Source of the DNA: Hyphomicrobiales bacterium
Lineage (GTDB): Bacteria; Pseudomonadota; Alphaproteobacteria; Rhizobiales; Rhizobiaceae
Reading direction: 5' to 3'
Length of the DNA: 64,000 nt
NCBI GenBank assembly: GCA_900469625.1
Contig: UBXV01000004.1
Coordinates: forward strand, 1 to 64,000
The notes beneath the pieces were generated by a model that worked only from the letters and a program-made list of their open reading frames with translations, made no database searches and had not been told where the DNA came from. This document shows positions 17,329-27,002 of the stretch, piece after piece. A program made the translations under genes and the position numbers. Positions within the stretch are counted from its first letter, which is position 1. Every line of letters starts with the position of its first letter.

Positions 17329-18458
17329 GATATCTAATGGACCCGATTACATATTTCGATCAATATGCGCGACGCTACACCCCCTACAAGGGCGGTAGCT
17401 GGTGCTATGAGGACGGCTGTATCTATCGTGGTCTTCGACTGCTTTTCGAGGCGACGGGCGAGGATCGCTGGACCGCGCACCTCCACCGGCTCGTCGATCG
17501 CCAAGTCGCTTCTGACGGCAAACTCCTCGGCTACGATCCGGCCGAGTACAATATCGACCACATACTCGCTGGTCGCGTCCTGTTCCCGCTGGCCGCAGAA
17601 ACAGGTGACGGTCGCTACAAGACAGCGGCGGACCAACTCGCATCCCAACTTGAAACCCATCCGCGCATACTGGCGGGCAACTATTGGCACAAGCAGCGCT
17701 ACCCCCATCAGGTTTGGCTTGATGGGCTCTATATGGGTCTCCCGTTTCAGATCGAATATGCACTTGCGACCGGCAATTCGGCCTTGATTGTAGATGCGCT
17801 TCGACAGTTCGAGACAGCCCTTGCACGCACGGCCACGGCCAAGGGCCTCTACGTGCACGGATATGATGACAGCCGGAAGCAAAGTTGGGCCGACCCGATT
17901 ACCGGAAAGTCGTCAACTGTCTGGGCACGGGCCGTGGGCTGGCTGGCCATGGCACTCATTGATACCTTGGCGCTTCTGCCAAACGACAAAGCGACCGACG
18001 CACTACGATTGAACACCAACCGGCTACTCGAAGAAGTGATGGCACGCCAGACGCCGTCGGGCTTCTGGTTGCAAGTCCTCGATGAACCGGACCTTGCAGG
18101 CAATTATGAGGAGAGCTCTGCGTCGGCCATGTTTGCATACGCGTTGCTGCGGTACGCGCGACTTGGTCTTTCTCAGGCCGATCGAGCGGGCGTCGCCGGC
18201 CGACGAGCCCTGGAAGCCTTGATTTCGGGACGCCTTGTCGCCGATGACCAGGGCATTACTCGATTGACGACAATCGTCGGTGTCGCTGGTCTCGGCGGCT
18301 TCGAGGGCAACTATCGCGACGGCTCCCCCGGCTACTACCTCTCGGAGCAGGTGGTAGCAGATGACGCCAAGGGCGTCGGCCCTCTGATGATGGCCTTCGC
18401 CGAAGATCAGCTTCTAAGTGGGGCAACCGGCCGACAAGGAACGGCCAGCTCCCGTTGA
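17325..18458 (+). CDS. GH105 unsaturated glucuronyl/galacturonyl hydrolase
   Basis: A 377-residue (alpha/alpha)6-barrel enzyme of the YteR/YesR family, which hydrates and cleaves the unsaturated uronic acid left by pectate or rhamnogalacturonan lyases. Visible family features are [11 protein letters not shown], the catalytic-Asp segment [12 protein letters not shown] (about 133), [19 protein letters not shown] and [10 protein letters not shown] near the end. It begins in an ATGA overlap with the GH28 gene, with an alternative ATG at 17337. No signal peptide, so the whole hydrolysis step appears cytoplasmic. Last gene of the operon. Confidence 0.9.
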   Translation: MRYLMDPITYFDQYARRYTPYKGGSWCYEDGCIYRGLRLLFEATGEDRWTAHLHRLVDRQVASDGKLLGYDPAEYNIDHILAGRVLFPLAAETGDGRYKTAADQLASQLETHPRILAGNYWHKQRYPHQVWLDGLYMGLPFQIEYALATGNSALIVDALRQFETALARTATAKGLYVHGYDDSRKQSWADPITGKSSTVWARAVGWLAMALIDTLALLPNDKATDALRLNTNRLLEEVMARQTPSGFWLQVLDEPDLAGNYEESSASAMFAYALLRYARLGLSQADRAGVAGRRALEALISGRLVADDQGITRLTTIVGVAGLGGFEGNYRDGSPGYYLSEQVVADDAKGVGPLMMAFAEDQLLSGATGRQGTASSR

Positions 18459-18504
18459 GCAAGTCGTTCAACTCGATGGCGAACGTCAGCGGCAGAAGAT
18501 CAAG

Positions 18505-18545
18505 GAAGCGCTACCGATAGTTGTTCTCGGTGGCGCTTCTTATTC
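18505..18545 (+). terminator. Candidate rho-independent terminator of the pectin operon
   Basis: GAAGCGCTACCGA and TCGGTGGCGCTTC form a 13-base stem with one G-T pair around a 9-base loop at 18505-18539, followed by the weakly T-rich TTATTC. It lies about 46 bases after the GH105 stop. Confidence 0.6.
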
Positions 18546-18861
18546 GCCGAGTGAAGGATCCCCCTCTATGGGGGCTCAATGACTTCGATCCCTCCTCAGC
18601 CGAAAACGTTGGGTAGCCGTCCCAAGCAGCATCTCCTGATTATCCGACCAAAGAAGAGCGCATATGGGCCAAAGCTCGGCAAAGCGACGCGCTTCGTGTC
18701 GACCCGACCCTCACCGCGAAATCCGTAATCACTGATTGACTTTTGTGTGTCTGCGGGAGGTTTGAGGACGGGCCCAAGTTGCGATCACGGAATGTTTCCG
18801 CTTCCTGCTTCCAGGATCGCATAATGTGTCGAGGGAACTGAGCCTCACATGAGCGGCTTCA
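18546..18861. other. Intergenic, no gene recognised
   Basis: About 315 bases between the operon terminator and the 3' end of the PIN-domain gene. Both neighbours end here (convergent), so no promoter is needed, and I see no coding sequence. Confidence 0.5.
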
Positions 18862-19272
18862 TCAGGTCGGCAAGTTCGGCGCAATCAGCGTCAACGTTGG
18901 GAAATAGGTGCGATAACGGCCGACGTCGCGTGTGAGCAGCGGATAGCCGGTGACCGCTGCGTGCGCACCGATGAAGAAGTCAGGGAGCACTCCTGTCCGC
19001 GTTCCGCCTGCCTTGCGATATCTTGTGAAAACCTTGCTTGCCAGAAAGAGGGCCTCCCGCGGTACCGCCGCCAGCTCCAACCCCGCTTCATCAAGGAAGC
19101 CGTCAACGTCTTCGATCCGATCGTAGCGGACGGCGAGTTCGGCGTAGACGATGTCGTTGATCCAGAGTGCTCCAACGAGGCTTGCGGCTTCCAGCTGCGC
19201 TATCGACCAATCGGCCCAAGTTGGATCATCGGTAACGACGTCGAGAAGGACATTCGTGTCTACGAGTATCAC
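18862..19272 (-). CDS. VapC-type PIN-domain ribonuclease toxin
   Basis: A 136-residue PIN protein starting MILVDTNVLLDVV, with the first catalytic Asp in VDTN. Further conserved acids are a Glu in NDIVYAELAVRY, an Asp in LPDFFIGAHA and one in LTRDVGRYRTYFP near the C-terminus. VapC toxins cut tRNA or rRNA in the cytoplasm. The start overlaps the AbrB-type antitoxin stop (ATGA), a standard toxin-antitoxin arrangement with the antitoxin first. Confidence 0.9.
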   Translation of the reverse strand: MILVDTNVLLDVVTDDPTWADWSIAQLEAASLVGALWINDIVYAELAVRYDRIEDVDGFLDEAGLELAAVPREALFLASKVFTRYRKAGGTRTGVLPDFFIGAHAAVTGYPLLTRDVGRYRTYFPTLTLIAPNLPT

Positions 19273-19502
19273 GGCTCGCCACGCGTAAGCGCCATGATCG
19301 CGTCAGTGTCGAGGCCCTTGCCCGCATGCCCTCGTAGTTTTGCGAAGCGGCTGGGCGGCTGCTTTTTCGCAGCATGGACGAGGACAACGCTTCCATCGGA
19401 AGTGCGTCGGAAGTCTATCTTGCTTCCAGGCACGATACCCAAGAGATCGCGCACCGGTTTTGGAATTGTGATTTGCCCCTTGGCTGTAACTGTCGTTGTC
19501 AT
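19269..19502 (-). CDS. AbrB/MazE-type antitoxin
   Basis: A 77-residue protein whose first 45 residues form an AbrB swapped-hairpin DNA-binding domain: TTTVTAKGQITIPKPVRDLL and V-P-G-S-K-I-D-F. The C-terminal tail would wrap the toxin. It is translationally coupled to the PIN toxin through a four-base overlap and probably represses its own promoter. The GC-rich GGTCGGACCGGTG just upstream could be part of the operator, but I see no clean palindrome. Confidence 0.88.
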   Translation of the reverse strand: MTTTVTAKGQITIPKPVRDLLGIVPGSKIDFRRTSDGSVVLVHAAKKQPPSRFAKLRGHAGKGLDTDAIMALTRGEP

Positions 19503-20090
19503 GGTCGGACCGGTGTAAGGAATGATTTATCGAAGGTATTACTTCTTGTCATGGTTTTCAAGGAATTGGTTTGTCAGTTCGATTCCCTTCAAGGCGACCG
19601 ACTAGGCAGATCACACAATGAATCGAGGCAGAGATGCCTTCATCCCACCAGCTGCGATTGCTGTCCGCCGGGTGATTATGGGATCAGCCGGCGACCGTTT
19701 TCGGGCAGTACTTCATCGCGCCCGGAACCCAGGCCGAGCATATTCGCTCTGCGTCCATCACGGCTTATCCAGTCTGCCAGTTCAGCGAGTTCGTGTGTAC
19801 TGAGGTTGCGTAACCGATTTGTATGCGGTCGGTTTACGTTTGAAGCCCACGGCAAGAACGGGCTGGTCCGGAGTGAATGCCGCTTTTGGCGTGGATTACA
19901 AAGGATGTTGGCGGGTCGCCATGCGAGCTGGCTGTCAAACGTTTCGGATTTAACGGCACCAGGGGTCGATATTTGTAGATATCTCCGCACATAGGCGTTA
20001 ATTACTCTCGCAAAGCGCGTGCTGCGGTGCTGCGGGTTCCCCCGAAATCCACGGAGACTTCGATCAACCTCTCACAAGGAGCGCGAACCC
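19503..20090. other. Long intergenic upstream of nhaA
   Basis: About 590 bases between the divergent antitoxin gene and nhaA. A minus-strand frame at 19676-19990 contains LRNLSTHELAELADWI, faintly like a DUF1127-type helix, but it lacks a ribosome site and I do not call it. Near 19722 there is GGAAC-N16-CGCT, one base off an EcfG promoter, but it is 370 bases from nhaA. No terminator or repeat was found. Confidence 0.4.
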
Positions 20091-21323
20091 ATGTCTTCGA
20101 CAATCTCCAAGGGCCGCATTCAATCCACTCTCCGCCACTTTCTCGACAACGGGGCTCTCGGCGGCCTCATTTTGATGTTAGTTGCGCTGCTCGCAATCAC
20201 GACGGCAAATTCGCCGCTGGCGAATGCGTACTTCAATGTGCTGCAAGTCTATCTCGGCCCGCTCAGTGTCCAGCACTGGATCAACGACGCGCTTATGGCG
20301 GTCTTCTTCCTTCTCGTTGGGCTGGAGATAAAGCGTGAAATGCTTGATGGTCAGCTATCGAGTTGGAGCAGACGCATCCTTCCGGGAGCCGCTGCTGCGG
20401 GAGGAATGGCCGTTCCAGCGCTGTTCTACATCTACTTCAACTGGAATGAGCCGACCGCGATCAGAGGGTGGGCCATTCCGACTGCAACGGACATCGCCTT
20501 TGCGCTTGGTGTCCTATCTCTATTGGGAACACGCGTTCCGACATCCCTGAGGATCTTTCTTGCAGCATTGGCAATCATCGATGACTTAGGCGCCGTCATC
20601 GTGATCGCGTTATTTTACACGGCCGACCTCAATCTGTTGGCCCTTGCTGGCGCCGCCATCGTCTTCACAAATCTCCTGATCTTCAACCGGATGGGCGTGA
20701 AAACATTGTGGCCGTACCTCGTCCTGGGTGCGGTCTTATGGGTTCTCACATTTGCATCCGGTGTCCATGCGACATTGGCTGGCGTCATCCTTGCACTGAC
20801 TATCCCCTTAAAACGTACACCCGGAACTCCTGAAGCCACGCATGCAGAATCCCCTCTGCATAAGTTGGAGCATCATCTTCAGAAGCCCGTTGCGTTCGCC
20901 ATTGTCCCGATCTTCGGGTTTGCTAATGCGGGCGTATCATTTGCTGGGCTATCTATGTCGATCTTTGCGGAGCCGCTCACCATCGGCATCGCAGCCGGGC
21001 TGTTCCTCGGCAAGCTGGTTGGTGTTCTCGGAACCGTTGCAGTTCTCGTCAAGCTGAACCTCGCTCAATTGCCTGCGCAAGCAAGCTGGGGTCAGATGAC
21101 CGGGGTTGCCCTCTTGTGCGGTATCGGCTTCACGATGTCCCTGTTTATCGGGCTGCTCGCATTCAATGATCCGGCCGTACAGGATCGAGTAAAGATCGGC
21201 ATCATGCTTGGGTCATTGGTATCGGGTTTGCTTGGCGCGGGTTTTCTCATGTTGTTCGGTCGTAGGGACGCGGCAGAGAAGTGTCATCGCCACCTCTCCG
21301 TAACAAGGACGAAAGCGCGATGA
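20091..21323 (+). CDS. nhaA: Na+/H+ antiporter NhaA
   Basis: The ATG at 20091 follows AAGGAGCGCGAACCC; 410 residues, slightly longer than the usual 390. Family landmarks are intact: FFLLVGLEIKRE in helix II, ATDIAFALGV (Asp134), and the ion-binding pair AIIDDLGAVIVIA (Asp164, Asp165), aligned with D163/D164 of E. coli. It exports Na+ or Li+ in exchange for protons at the inner membrane. No NhaR regulator is adjacent. The C-terminal 20 residues are a basic extension. Confidence 0.93.
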   Translation: MSSTISKGRIQSTLRHFLDNGALGGLILMLVALLAITTANSPLANAYFNVLQVYLGPLSVQHWINDALMAVFFLLVGLEIKREMLDGQLSSWSRRILPGAAAAGGMAVPALFYIYFNWNEPTAIRGWAIPTATDIAFALGVLSLLGTRVPTSLRIFLAALAIIDDLGAVIVIALFYTADLNLLALAGAAIVFTNLLIFNRMGVKTLWPYLVLGAVLWVLTFASGVHATLAGVILALTIPLKRTPGTPEATHAESPLHKLEHHLQKPVAFAIVPIFGFANAGVSFAGLSMSIFAEPLTIGIAAGLFLGKLVGVLGTVAVLVKLNLAQLPAQASWGQMTGVALLCGIGFTMSLFIGLLAFNDPAVQDRVKIGIMLGSLVSGLLGAGFLMLFGRRDAAEKCHRHLSVTRTKAR

Positions 21324-21411
21324 TCACCCAGTTGCTGGAAGGCCGGTGATACTGGTGAACGAGCCTTTGAGATTTCGCCCATTGCACTGAAGTTACGTCG
21401 CTAATTCCGAA

Positions 21412-21780
21412 GTGAGCGACGTACCTAATGGTCAACTCATGGGGTGGGTTGAGGGTCGGGCTGGCGTCGAACGCCGCCGTGCCGGTAGCAAGGAGAACAA
21501 GCTTCGGATTCTGAAGGAGGTTGAGACGAACAGCTCTGGCGTCGCCGCGATTGCCCGCCGTGACGATGTTCTCCCGCAGCAGATTTACACCTGGCGGAAG
21601 ACGCTTCGCCGGGACATCCGGCCGTCGGGTGGATCAGGCGTGACGCTATTGCCGGTGGCTGATCGGGCCGGATGTGGAAAGCGAACCCGATCGCGCGGTC
21701 GCAGCAGAGAAGGTGACGGCATGTCTGGAACAAGGAAGACCCAACCGCATCTAGGGACGACATCATCGACGTTGCCCGAC
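21412..21780 (+). pseudogene. IS66-family orfA (tnpA-like) remnant
   Basis: The frame contains GVERRRAGSKENKLRILKEV and later AIARRDDVLPQQIYTWRKTL, the helix-turn-helix region of IS66 OrfA proteins, then TLLPVAD. After that the frame degenerates: a shifted frame reads DVESEPDRAVAAEKV, resembling the OrfA tail. The tnpB/tnpC genes and terminal repeats are absent. From 21780 to 21938 nothing further is recognised. Confidence 0.65.
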
Positions 21781-21938
21781 CGCTTGCGCGGCCAGGAAGG
21801 GGGCCAGCAAGTTGGAGAACATCAACACCGAGGATCCCAAAAGGTCCGGACACAGCGTCGGCAGATACCATTGCAGCTGCCACGCGTAACCCAGAGTTAT
21901 ACCCAGCTGTGAATAGCGTTATTTTATAGGGCCAGAGC

Positions 21939-23270
21939 CTAGTCGCGGCTGACGCGCCAGATGACGTTGCCGACGTCGTCTGCAACCAACAGCCCGCCCT
22001 TTTTGTCGATCGCCACGCCGACTGGGCGTCCCTTCGCTCTGCCCCGATCGATGAAGCCTGTAAGGACATCAGTCGGCTCGCCGGCGGGCATGCCATTTCT
22101 GAAGGGGATGAAGATCACTTTGTAGCCGCTTGGCCTGCTACGGTTCCAGGATCCGTGTTGGCCGACGAAAGCGCCGTTCTCATAGGTGGGTCCGAGGGAT
22201 GTACCCCGGGAGAAAGTAAGCCCGAGCGATGCAGTATGCGGGCCGAGCGCGTAGTCCGGCGTGACGGCCCTCGCCACGAGGTCTGGGCGCGGTGGTTTAG
22301 CGCGGGCATCGACATGGTGACCAAAATAGCTATATGGCCAGCCATAAAATGCACCGTCACGCACCGATGTCATGTAGTCGGGGACAAGGTTGTCACCCAG
22401 CTCATCACGCTCATTGACCGCTACCCAGAGTTTTCCGCTCTCTGGATTCCACGAAAGCCCATTGGGATTGCGAAGGCCAGTGGCAAAGACGCGGGTGCGG
22501 CCGCTTGCCTTGTCTACCTCAAGCACCGCGGCGCGGTCCTTTTCGACTCGCATGCCATTTTCCGCAACATTGCTGTTGGACCCAACAGTGACGTAGAGCT
22601 TACGCCCGTCCGGGCTTGCGATCACGTCCTTGGTCCAATGGTGGTTGATTTCTCCAGCAGGCAGATCGGTCACCTTCCGTGGCGGCGTGCGGGCCCGAGT
22701 CTGGCCGTTTGAATAAGCGAAAGCGATGAGCGCATCCGTGTTCGCGACGAAGAGTTTTCCGTCGGAGAGTGTCATTCCGAAGGGCGAGTTGAGACCTTGA
22801 GCGAAGGTTCTGCGGAAGTCAGCTATGCCGTCGCCATTGATGTCGCGCAGGAGTGTGATGCGGTTTGCGCTCTTTGTGGCGGCGCCCGCCTGCTTCATCG
22901 CCAGGCCCATGAACACTTTCTTGAGACTGAAGCCCTCGTCGTGTTCGGCTGGAGCGTTGCTCTCGGCCACCAGTACGTCGCCATTCGGGAGCACAAGCAG
23001 CCATCGCGGGTGGTCAAGTCCTGTCGCAAATGCATGGACCTTCAGACCTTCGGCTGGCCGCGGAGTTCCTCCCGTTCCCCAGCCGACGGCCGTGGCAACG
23101 TTGACGGTCGGGAGGACCGACGGCTTCGGTTCGGGTAGGCTCGGGTTGAAACCGTAACCGATTTTTTTCTCGTCGCGTGGCGTTTGTGACAGCGGGTTGC
23201 CAGCACAGCTCGCCATCATCGTGGTTACGCCGAGGGCAACAGCGACTATTCGCGGAACATCTAGACACAT
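21939..23270 (-). CDS. PQQ-type sugar (sorbosone/aldose) dehydrogenase, lipoprotein
   Basis: The ATG at 23270 sits behind GGAGGACATCCC; 443 residues. The N-terminus has a lipoprotein signal (VALGVTTMMASC, with C as the lipidated residue), so it is likely membrane-anchored in the periplasm. The rest is a six-bladed propeller of the soluble glucose/sorbosone dehydrogenase type, with LPNGDVLVAESN, SANRITLLRDINGDG (calcium-site-like), NHHWTKDVIA, GLRNPNGLSW and GQHGSWNRSRPSGYKV. Such enzymes oxidise aldoses with PQQ and feed electrons to cytochromes. A close paralogue lies at 43751-45085 next to a cytochrome oxidase operon. No PQQ synthesis genes are in the window. Confidence 0.86.
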   Translation of the reverse strand: MCLDVPRIVAVALGVTTMMASCAGNPLSQTPRDEKKIGYGFNPSLPEPKPSVLPTVNVATAVGWGTGGTPRPAEGLKVHAFATGLDHPRWLLVLPNGDVLVAESNAPAEHDEGFSLKKVFMGLAMKQAGAATKSANRITLLRDINGDGIADFRRTFAQGLNSPFGMTLSDGKLFVANTDALIAFAYSNGQTRARTPPRKVTDLPAGEINHHWTKDVIASPDGRKLYVTVGSNSNVAENGMRVEKDRAAVLEVDKASGRTRVFATGLRNPNGLSWNPESGKLWVAVNERDELGDNLVPDYMTSVRDGAFYGWPYSYFGHHVDARAKPPRPDLVARAVTPDYALGPHTASLGLTFSRGTSLGPTYENGAFVGQHGSWNRSRPSGYKVIFIPFRNGMPAGEPTDVLTGFIDRGRAKGRPVGVAIDKKGGLLVADDVGNVIWRVSRD

Positions 23271-23689
23271 GGGATGTCCTCCGCAGGAGATTGCAGCCTG
23301 CCCACGTAAGACGCGACGTTGCGTCAAATTGTTCCGTTCGCACCCCAGGCGAGCGCCGGGGGGGCCAGGACAAGAACCACTATAGCAAACCGATTCCTCA
23401 TATCGGCAGCAGCGATCCCGTCGTGAAAACGCCCGTCTACAACGGACGCAGTCGGCAAAATCGCCCTTTTCCAGGTTCCGCGCATGAGGAGGTCGCGCGC
23501 TGGCGACATCGAAACGGGGGTGGTCAGATCGTTTCCAAATTTAGACGGTGTGAATGCGCGCGGCCTCCTGAGGCTGGATCATCGACCTTGGGAACTACAA
23601 CGGTTTTCGAGGGTTTATGCGGAAGAGCTGCTGCTCTCATCGCGAAGCTTGCAGCTCGCGAGGGCTGGCTTCGCGAAGGCGAGGAGAAC
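23271..23689. other. Divergent intergenic region
   Basis: About 420 bases between the sugar dehydrogenase and the iron-permease-family gene. It holds the dehydrogenase ribosome site and a candidate EcfG promoter at 23591-23615. Open frames across it on both strands lack ribosome sites. Confidence 0.4.
23591..23615 (+). promoter_or_regulatory. Possible EcfG promoter (one mismatch)
   Basis: GGAAC at 23591-23595, a 16-base spacer, then GGTT at 23612-23615 where CGTT is the consensus. It is 74 bases upstream of the iron-permease-family start. The first base of the -10 element is the most tolerant, so it may be functional. Confidence 0.35.
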
Positions 23690-24082
23690 ATGTCGGACAA
23701 CCGTCACTTCTTTTCCAGATTTGCGACATCCGTTGCTGACCTTTCAGGCAAGCCGACCACTTTCGTGGCTGCCGTCGTCGTCGTTCTTGCATGGGCTATC
23801 GCCGGCCCTTTCTTCGGCTTCAGCGATACTTGGGAACTCGTCATCAATACGGGGACCACGATAATCACATTCTTGATGGTTTTTGTCCTTCAGAACTCTC
23901 AAAATCGCGACGGAAAAGCGATGCAGGCAAAGCTGGATGAGCTCATCTTGGCCTCGAAAGCCCGAAATGAGTACGTCGGTATCGAGAAGCTGGATGAAAA
24001 AGAACTCAAATCTCTGATCAAATCATTAGATGAGGCGGCGAAGGATTCCGGACTAAATTCCCGTCAGGGCCACTCCGGGTGA
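23690..24082 (+). CDS. Small membrane protein of the low-affinity iron permease family
   Basis: The ATG at 23690 follows GCGAGGAGAAC. The 130-residue product has two membrane helices (FVAAVVVVLAWAIAGPFFGF and NTGTTIITFLMVFVLQ) joined by FSDTWELVI, then NSQNRDGKAMQAKLDELI, a motif typical of the family named after a fungal low-affinity iron permease (PF04120). In bacteria the transport role is unproven; the conserved QNSQNRD suggests a shared structure. An acidic helical tail follows. A weak EcfG-type promoter lies upstream. Confidence 0.83.
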   Translation: MSDNRHFFSRFATSVADLSGKPTTFVAAVVVVLAWAIAGPFFGFSDTWELVINTGTTIITFLMVFVLQNSQNRDGKAMQAKLDELILASKARNEYVGIEKLDEKELKSLIKSLDEAAKDSGLNSRQGHSG

Positions 24083-24406
24083 GTTGGTATTCGGTCGAGA
24101 ACCAACGAGTGGCATTGGTCACGCGCTAGATTGCGAGCCGCCTGCGCCTTTCCCGAAAGAACCTCTTGTGCTCCGACCGCTGTGCCGGGAAGGTAGTGGG
24201 TGGCGCGAGGTAAGGCTCATCGAAACAGAACGTCCCTTTGAATAGCGCTTATGGGAGTACAGATGGACCTCTGCGGGGCTCCTCGCGGGCGAGCTCGAGC
24301 CGCTTGCGAGGCAGACGCCTGACAGCCCGTCGGCCGCGTCCCAGCAGCAAGCAACAGCAGGAATGAAACACGCTCGCGGCCCGTATCGTGGCGCCACGCG
24401 AGTGCC
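24083..24406. other. Intergenic, no gene recognised
   Basis: About 320 bases between convergent genes. It is rich in short inverted GC blocks (for example around 24281-24310), but no clean hairpin followed by a T-run was identified. No coding sequence is supported. Confidence 0.4.
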
Positions 24407-26740
24407 CTAACGCTCGCACATGCGCCGCTCTCCCTGGTAGGGCTGGTAGGTGCAATCCGAGGCTCGAAACGATCTGTAGCTCCTGGCGCAGGCCCTTACG
24501 TTGCACGACGCCGCAACCCCTTGGCTTGTGTTGGGCCCGTTATCTGGATCGACTTGGAGCGCGGGTTGTGCCATTGCCGCATGCATGAAGTCGCGCCAGA
24601 TCCGCGCCGGGAGCGCTCCACCGGTGACGCCTTTCATCGGCGTATCATCATCGTTGCCAACCCAGACGCCAGCGACGAGATCTTCAGTAAATCCCACAAA
24701 CCAAGCGTCACGATTGTTCTGGCTGGTACCTGTTTTTCCGGCGGCGAATGCCCCAGGGAAAGCGTCCCGCCCGGTGCCACGCTCGACCACAAGCTGAAGG
24801 AGGCTCACCAGATCCTGCTGATAGGGGCCAAGGTCGACCGAAGTGGGCACTATTGGACCGACCCGGAAGGCTTTAGACTGTTCGGACGCCTGAAAATCGA
24901 CGATGCCCCAGGGTTCGACGGGGGATTTCCCAAGGCGGATAGAGGCATAGGCGCCCGTCAGGTCAAGCAAATTCACTTCGGATGAACCGAGCGCCAATGC
25001 CGGCACAGGATTAAGAGTAGCGTCGATGCCGAGCTCTTCAGCGGCGGCAACGACATTCGCAATCCCTACCTCCTGCGCCAGCGCAACTGTTGCGCCATTG
25101 AGGGACCGGGCAAAGGCTTCAGCAATCGACACCCAACCACGATAGCGGCCGGTCGAGTTTTGCGGCGACCAGCCGTCCACTTCAATGGGTCCATCAAAGA
25201 CGCGATCATCCGGGCTAAGTCCGCTCTTGAGTGCAGCGTAAAAGACAAAAACCTTGAACGTCGAGCCTGGCTGTCTCTTGGCGGAGACGGCGCGATTGAA
25301 CTGGCTGGTCTTGTAGTCGCGCCCTCCAACCATGGCGACGACCGCTCCGTCCGGCGTCATCGCCACCAGTGCTGCCTGAGATGCCCCCAACGATTTCCCG
25401 TATTTGTCGAGATTGCGGGCGACTACATCTTCGGCGAGCTGTTGCAGCCGCCGGACCAGCGTTGTTCGTATCGTTGTCGAGCCCGGAGACGCTCCGGCAA
25501 TTTCGCCGGCCTGAGGCGAGATCCAGTCTGCAAACCAGCTGCCCGAGCGAGGCGTCGGGCTGGTTGGATGCAACTCGGCAAACTCTGCCTTGGCCGCACT
25601 CGCCTCTTCCCAATTCAGCTTCCCGTTGGCAACCATCGCGTCCAGGACGGTGATGGTTCTCTCACTTGCGGCCTTGAAATTATCGATCGGATTTAACTGG
25701 CTCGGTGCCTTCAGCAGACCGGCAAGCATGGCGGCTTCCTGCACGTTGAGCGCAGAGACATCCTCGTTGAAATAGATCCGTGCCGCCGCCGGCATTCCCG
25801 TCGCGCCAGACCCGAGGTAAACGGAATTCAGGTATCTCGTCAGGATCTCGCGTTTACCCAGCTTCCATTCGAGCCAGAATGCGATGACCAATTCCTGCAG
25901 TTTTCGCTTCAGCGTCCGGTTGCTTTCAAGATACTGCACCTTGATCAACTGTTGGGTAATCGTGCTGCCGCCCTGAACGACTGACCCTGCCTGGAGGTTT
26001 CTCAGGACAGCCCGCATGATCCCTTTTACATCTACCCCGTAGTGATCCATGAACCGCCGATCCTCGATTGAAAGAACGGCATTGACTAGATGTGCAGGGA
26101 ACTCCTCGTACCGGGCGTAGGGACCCTGGAAGGGTCCTTGTCTAACGATCGGTTCACCGTCGGTGGCTTCAAGGACCACAACAGGTTTCAAGGATCCAGC
26201 GGCGATTTCCGTCCATGGGACGTCCTTCAATGCCCACACCAGCGTTCCGGTCACCAGGATCAAGAGGCTTGCCAGCATCGCCAAGATGCCGCGTTTCAAA
26301 GACCATGGCCGTATGGGATGGAGCCACGAAGGTTTGGTGAAAATTTCGAATGATGCGAATAGTTTCCTGCCAAGGAAGCCCACACCGGACGCCGCTTTCA
26401 GCATCAGATCGTTCGGAACCAGACGGCCCGCACCGCGCGCGCCTGATTTGAGTGTATTGATCAGCTCAGACGACGCGGCCGGGGAACGTTGTGCTAAGGT
26501 GCCGATGTCGCGGCGAAAAGCAGCTGCAAGAGTGAGAAAAGCGAGCTTGCTTTCTGTGAAGGCAGGCTGGGGCGGCGCAATGTCTTGCTGATCGCCCTGT
26601 GGTGGCGAAGAATTGGCTTCCCCAGTATCGGAACTGATTTCCGGATCTCTAGGATCTCGCAAGGATTCCGGCTCGGCGTGCTTTGCAGAAGCGGCATTTT
26701 CGCCATTGGTGAGGTTTGAGCGATCTGTGAAGTGGGACAT
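24407..26740 (-). CDS. Class A penicillin-binding protein (PBP1A family)
   Basis: A 777-residue bifunctional peptidoglycan synthase. There is a cytoplasmic N-terminus of about 150 residues rich in Ser/Pro/Glu, one membrane helix (about 151-171), then the GT51 glycosyltransferase with EDRRFMDHYGVD (catalytic Glu226) and GGSTITQQL (257-265). The transpeptidase domain has SxxK in RQPGSTFKVF (about 491), SLN, and KTGTSQ (about 668). The C-terminal tail has paired cysteines and YRSFRASDCTYQPYQGERR, recalling BA14K-type rhizobial tails. The long cytoplasmic extension and Cys tail are unusual for PBP1A generally. It stands alone, without an operon partner. Confidence 0.92.
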   Translation of the reverse strand: MSHFTDRSNLTNGENAASAKHAEPESLRDPRDPEISSDTGEANSSPPQGDQQDIAPPQPAFTESKLAFLTLAAAFRRDIGTLAQRSPAASSELINTLKSGARGAGRLVPNDLMLKAASGVGFLGRKLFASFEIFTKPSWLHPIRPWSLKRGILAMLASLLILVTGTLVWALKDVPWTEIAAGSLKPVVVLEATDGEPIVRQGPFQGPYARYEEFPAHLVNAVLSIEDRRFMDHYGVDVKGIMRAVLRNLQAGSVVQGGSTITQQLIKVQYLESNRTLKRKLQELVIAFWLEWKLGKREILTRYLNSVYLGSGATGMPAAARIYFNEDVSALNVQEAAMLAGLLKAPSQLNPIDNFKAASERTITVLDAMVANGKLNWEEASAAKAEFAELHPTSPTPRSGSWFADWISPQAGEIAGASPGSTTIRTTLVRRLQQLAEDVVARNLDKYGKSLGASQAALVAMTPDGAVVAMVGGRDYKTSQFNRAVSAKRQPGSTFKVFVFYAALKSGLSPDDRVFDGPIEVDGWSPQNSTGRYRGWVSIAEAFARSLNGATVALAQEVGIANVVAAAEELGIDATLNPVPALALGSSEVNLLDLTGAYASIRLGKSPVEPWGIVDFQASEQSKAFRVGPIVPTSVDLGPYQQDLVSLLQLVVERGTGRDAFPGAFAAGKTGTSQNNRDAWFVGFTEDLVAGVWVGNDDDTPMKGVTGGALPARIWRDFMHAAMAQPALQVDPDNGPNTSQGVAASCNVRACARSYRSFRASDCTYQPYQGERRMCER

Positions 26741-27002
26741 TTCCTGCCGGCGCTGTTGTTCCTTCTGAAATTAGTGCGGGAAGAGGCAGAAGAAAGGGCT
26801 TCAGCATAGCAAGCGCCCACGCTGGAAAACGGCAGTTTCCTGTCAGTCGTCCGCCGCCCTTGTCTTTCCTCTCGCGACGGGCCGCCTTAGCATGGCGTTC
26901 CGCGGATGGTTCGGAGCCACGAGCCGTGCGCGAGATAGACGATAATCCGGCAACGTCGTAAACTGTGGATCCACCGAAACGAAGTCTGTTCGGGAGCGAA
27001 CC

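Noticed and set aside
18459-18861. Possible CRISPR or repeat array
   Set aside because: Only a single hairpin is present, fitting a terminator; no repeated units with spacers anywhere in the window.
19676-19990. Minus-strand frame with a DUF1127-like LSTHELAEL segment
   Set aside because: No ribosome site, the motif is short and in the wrong context; insufficient support.
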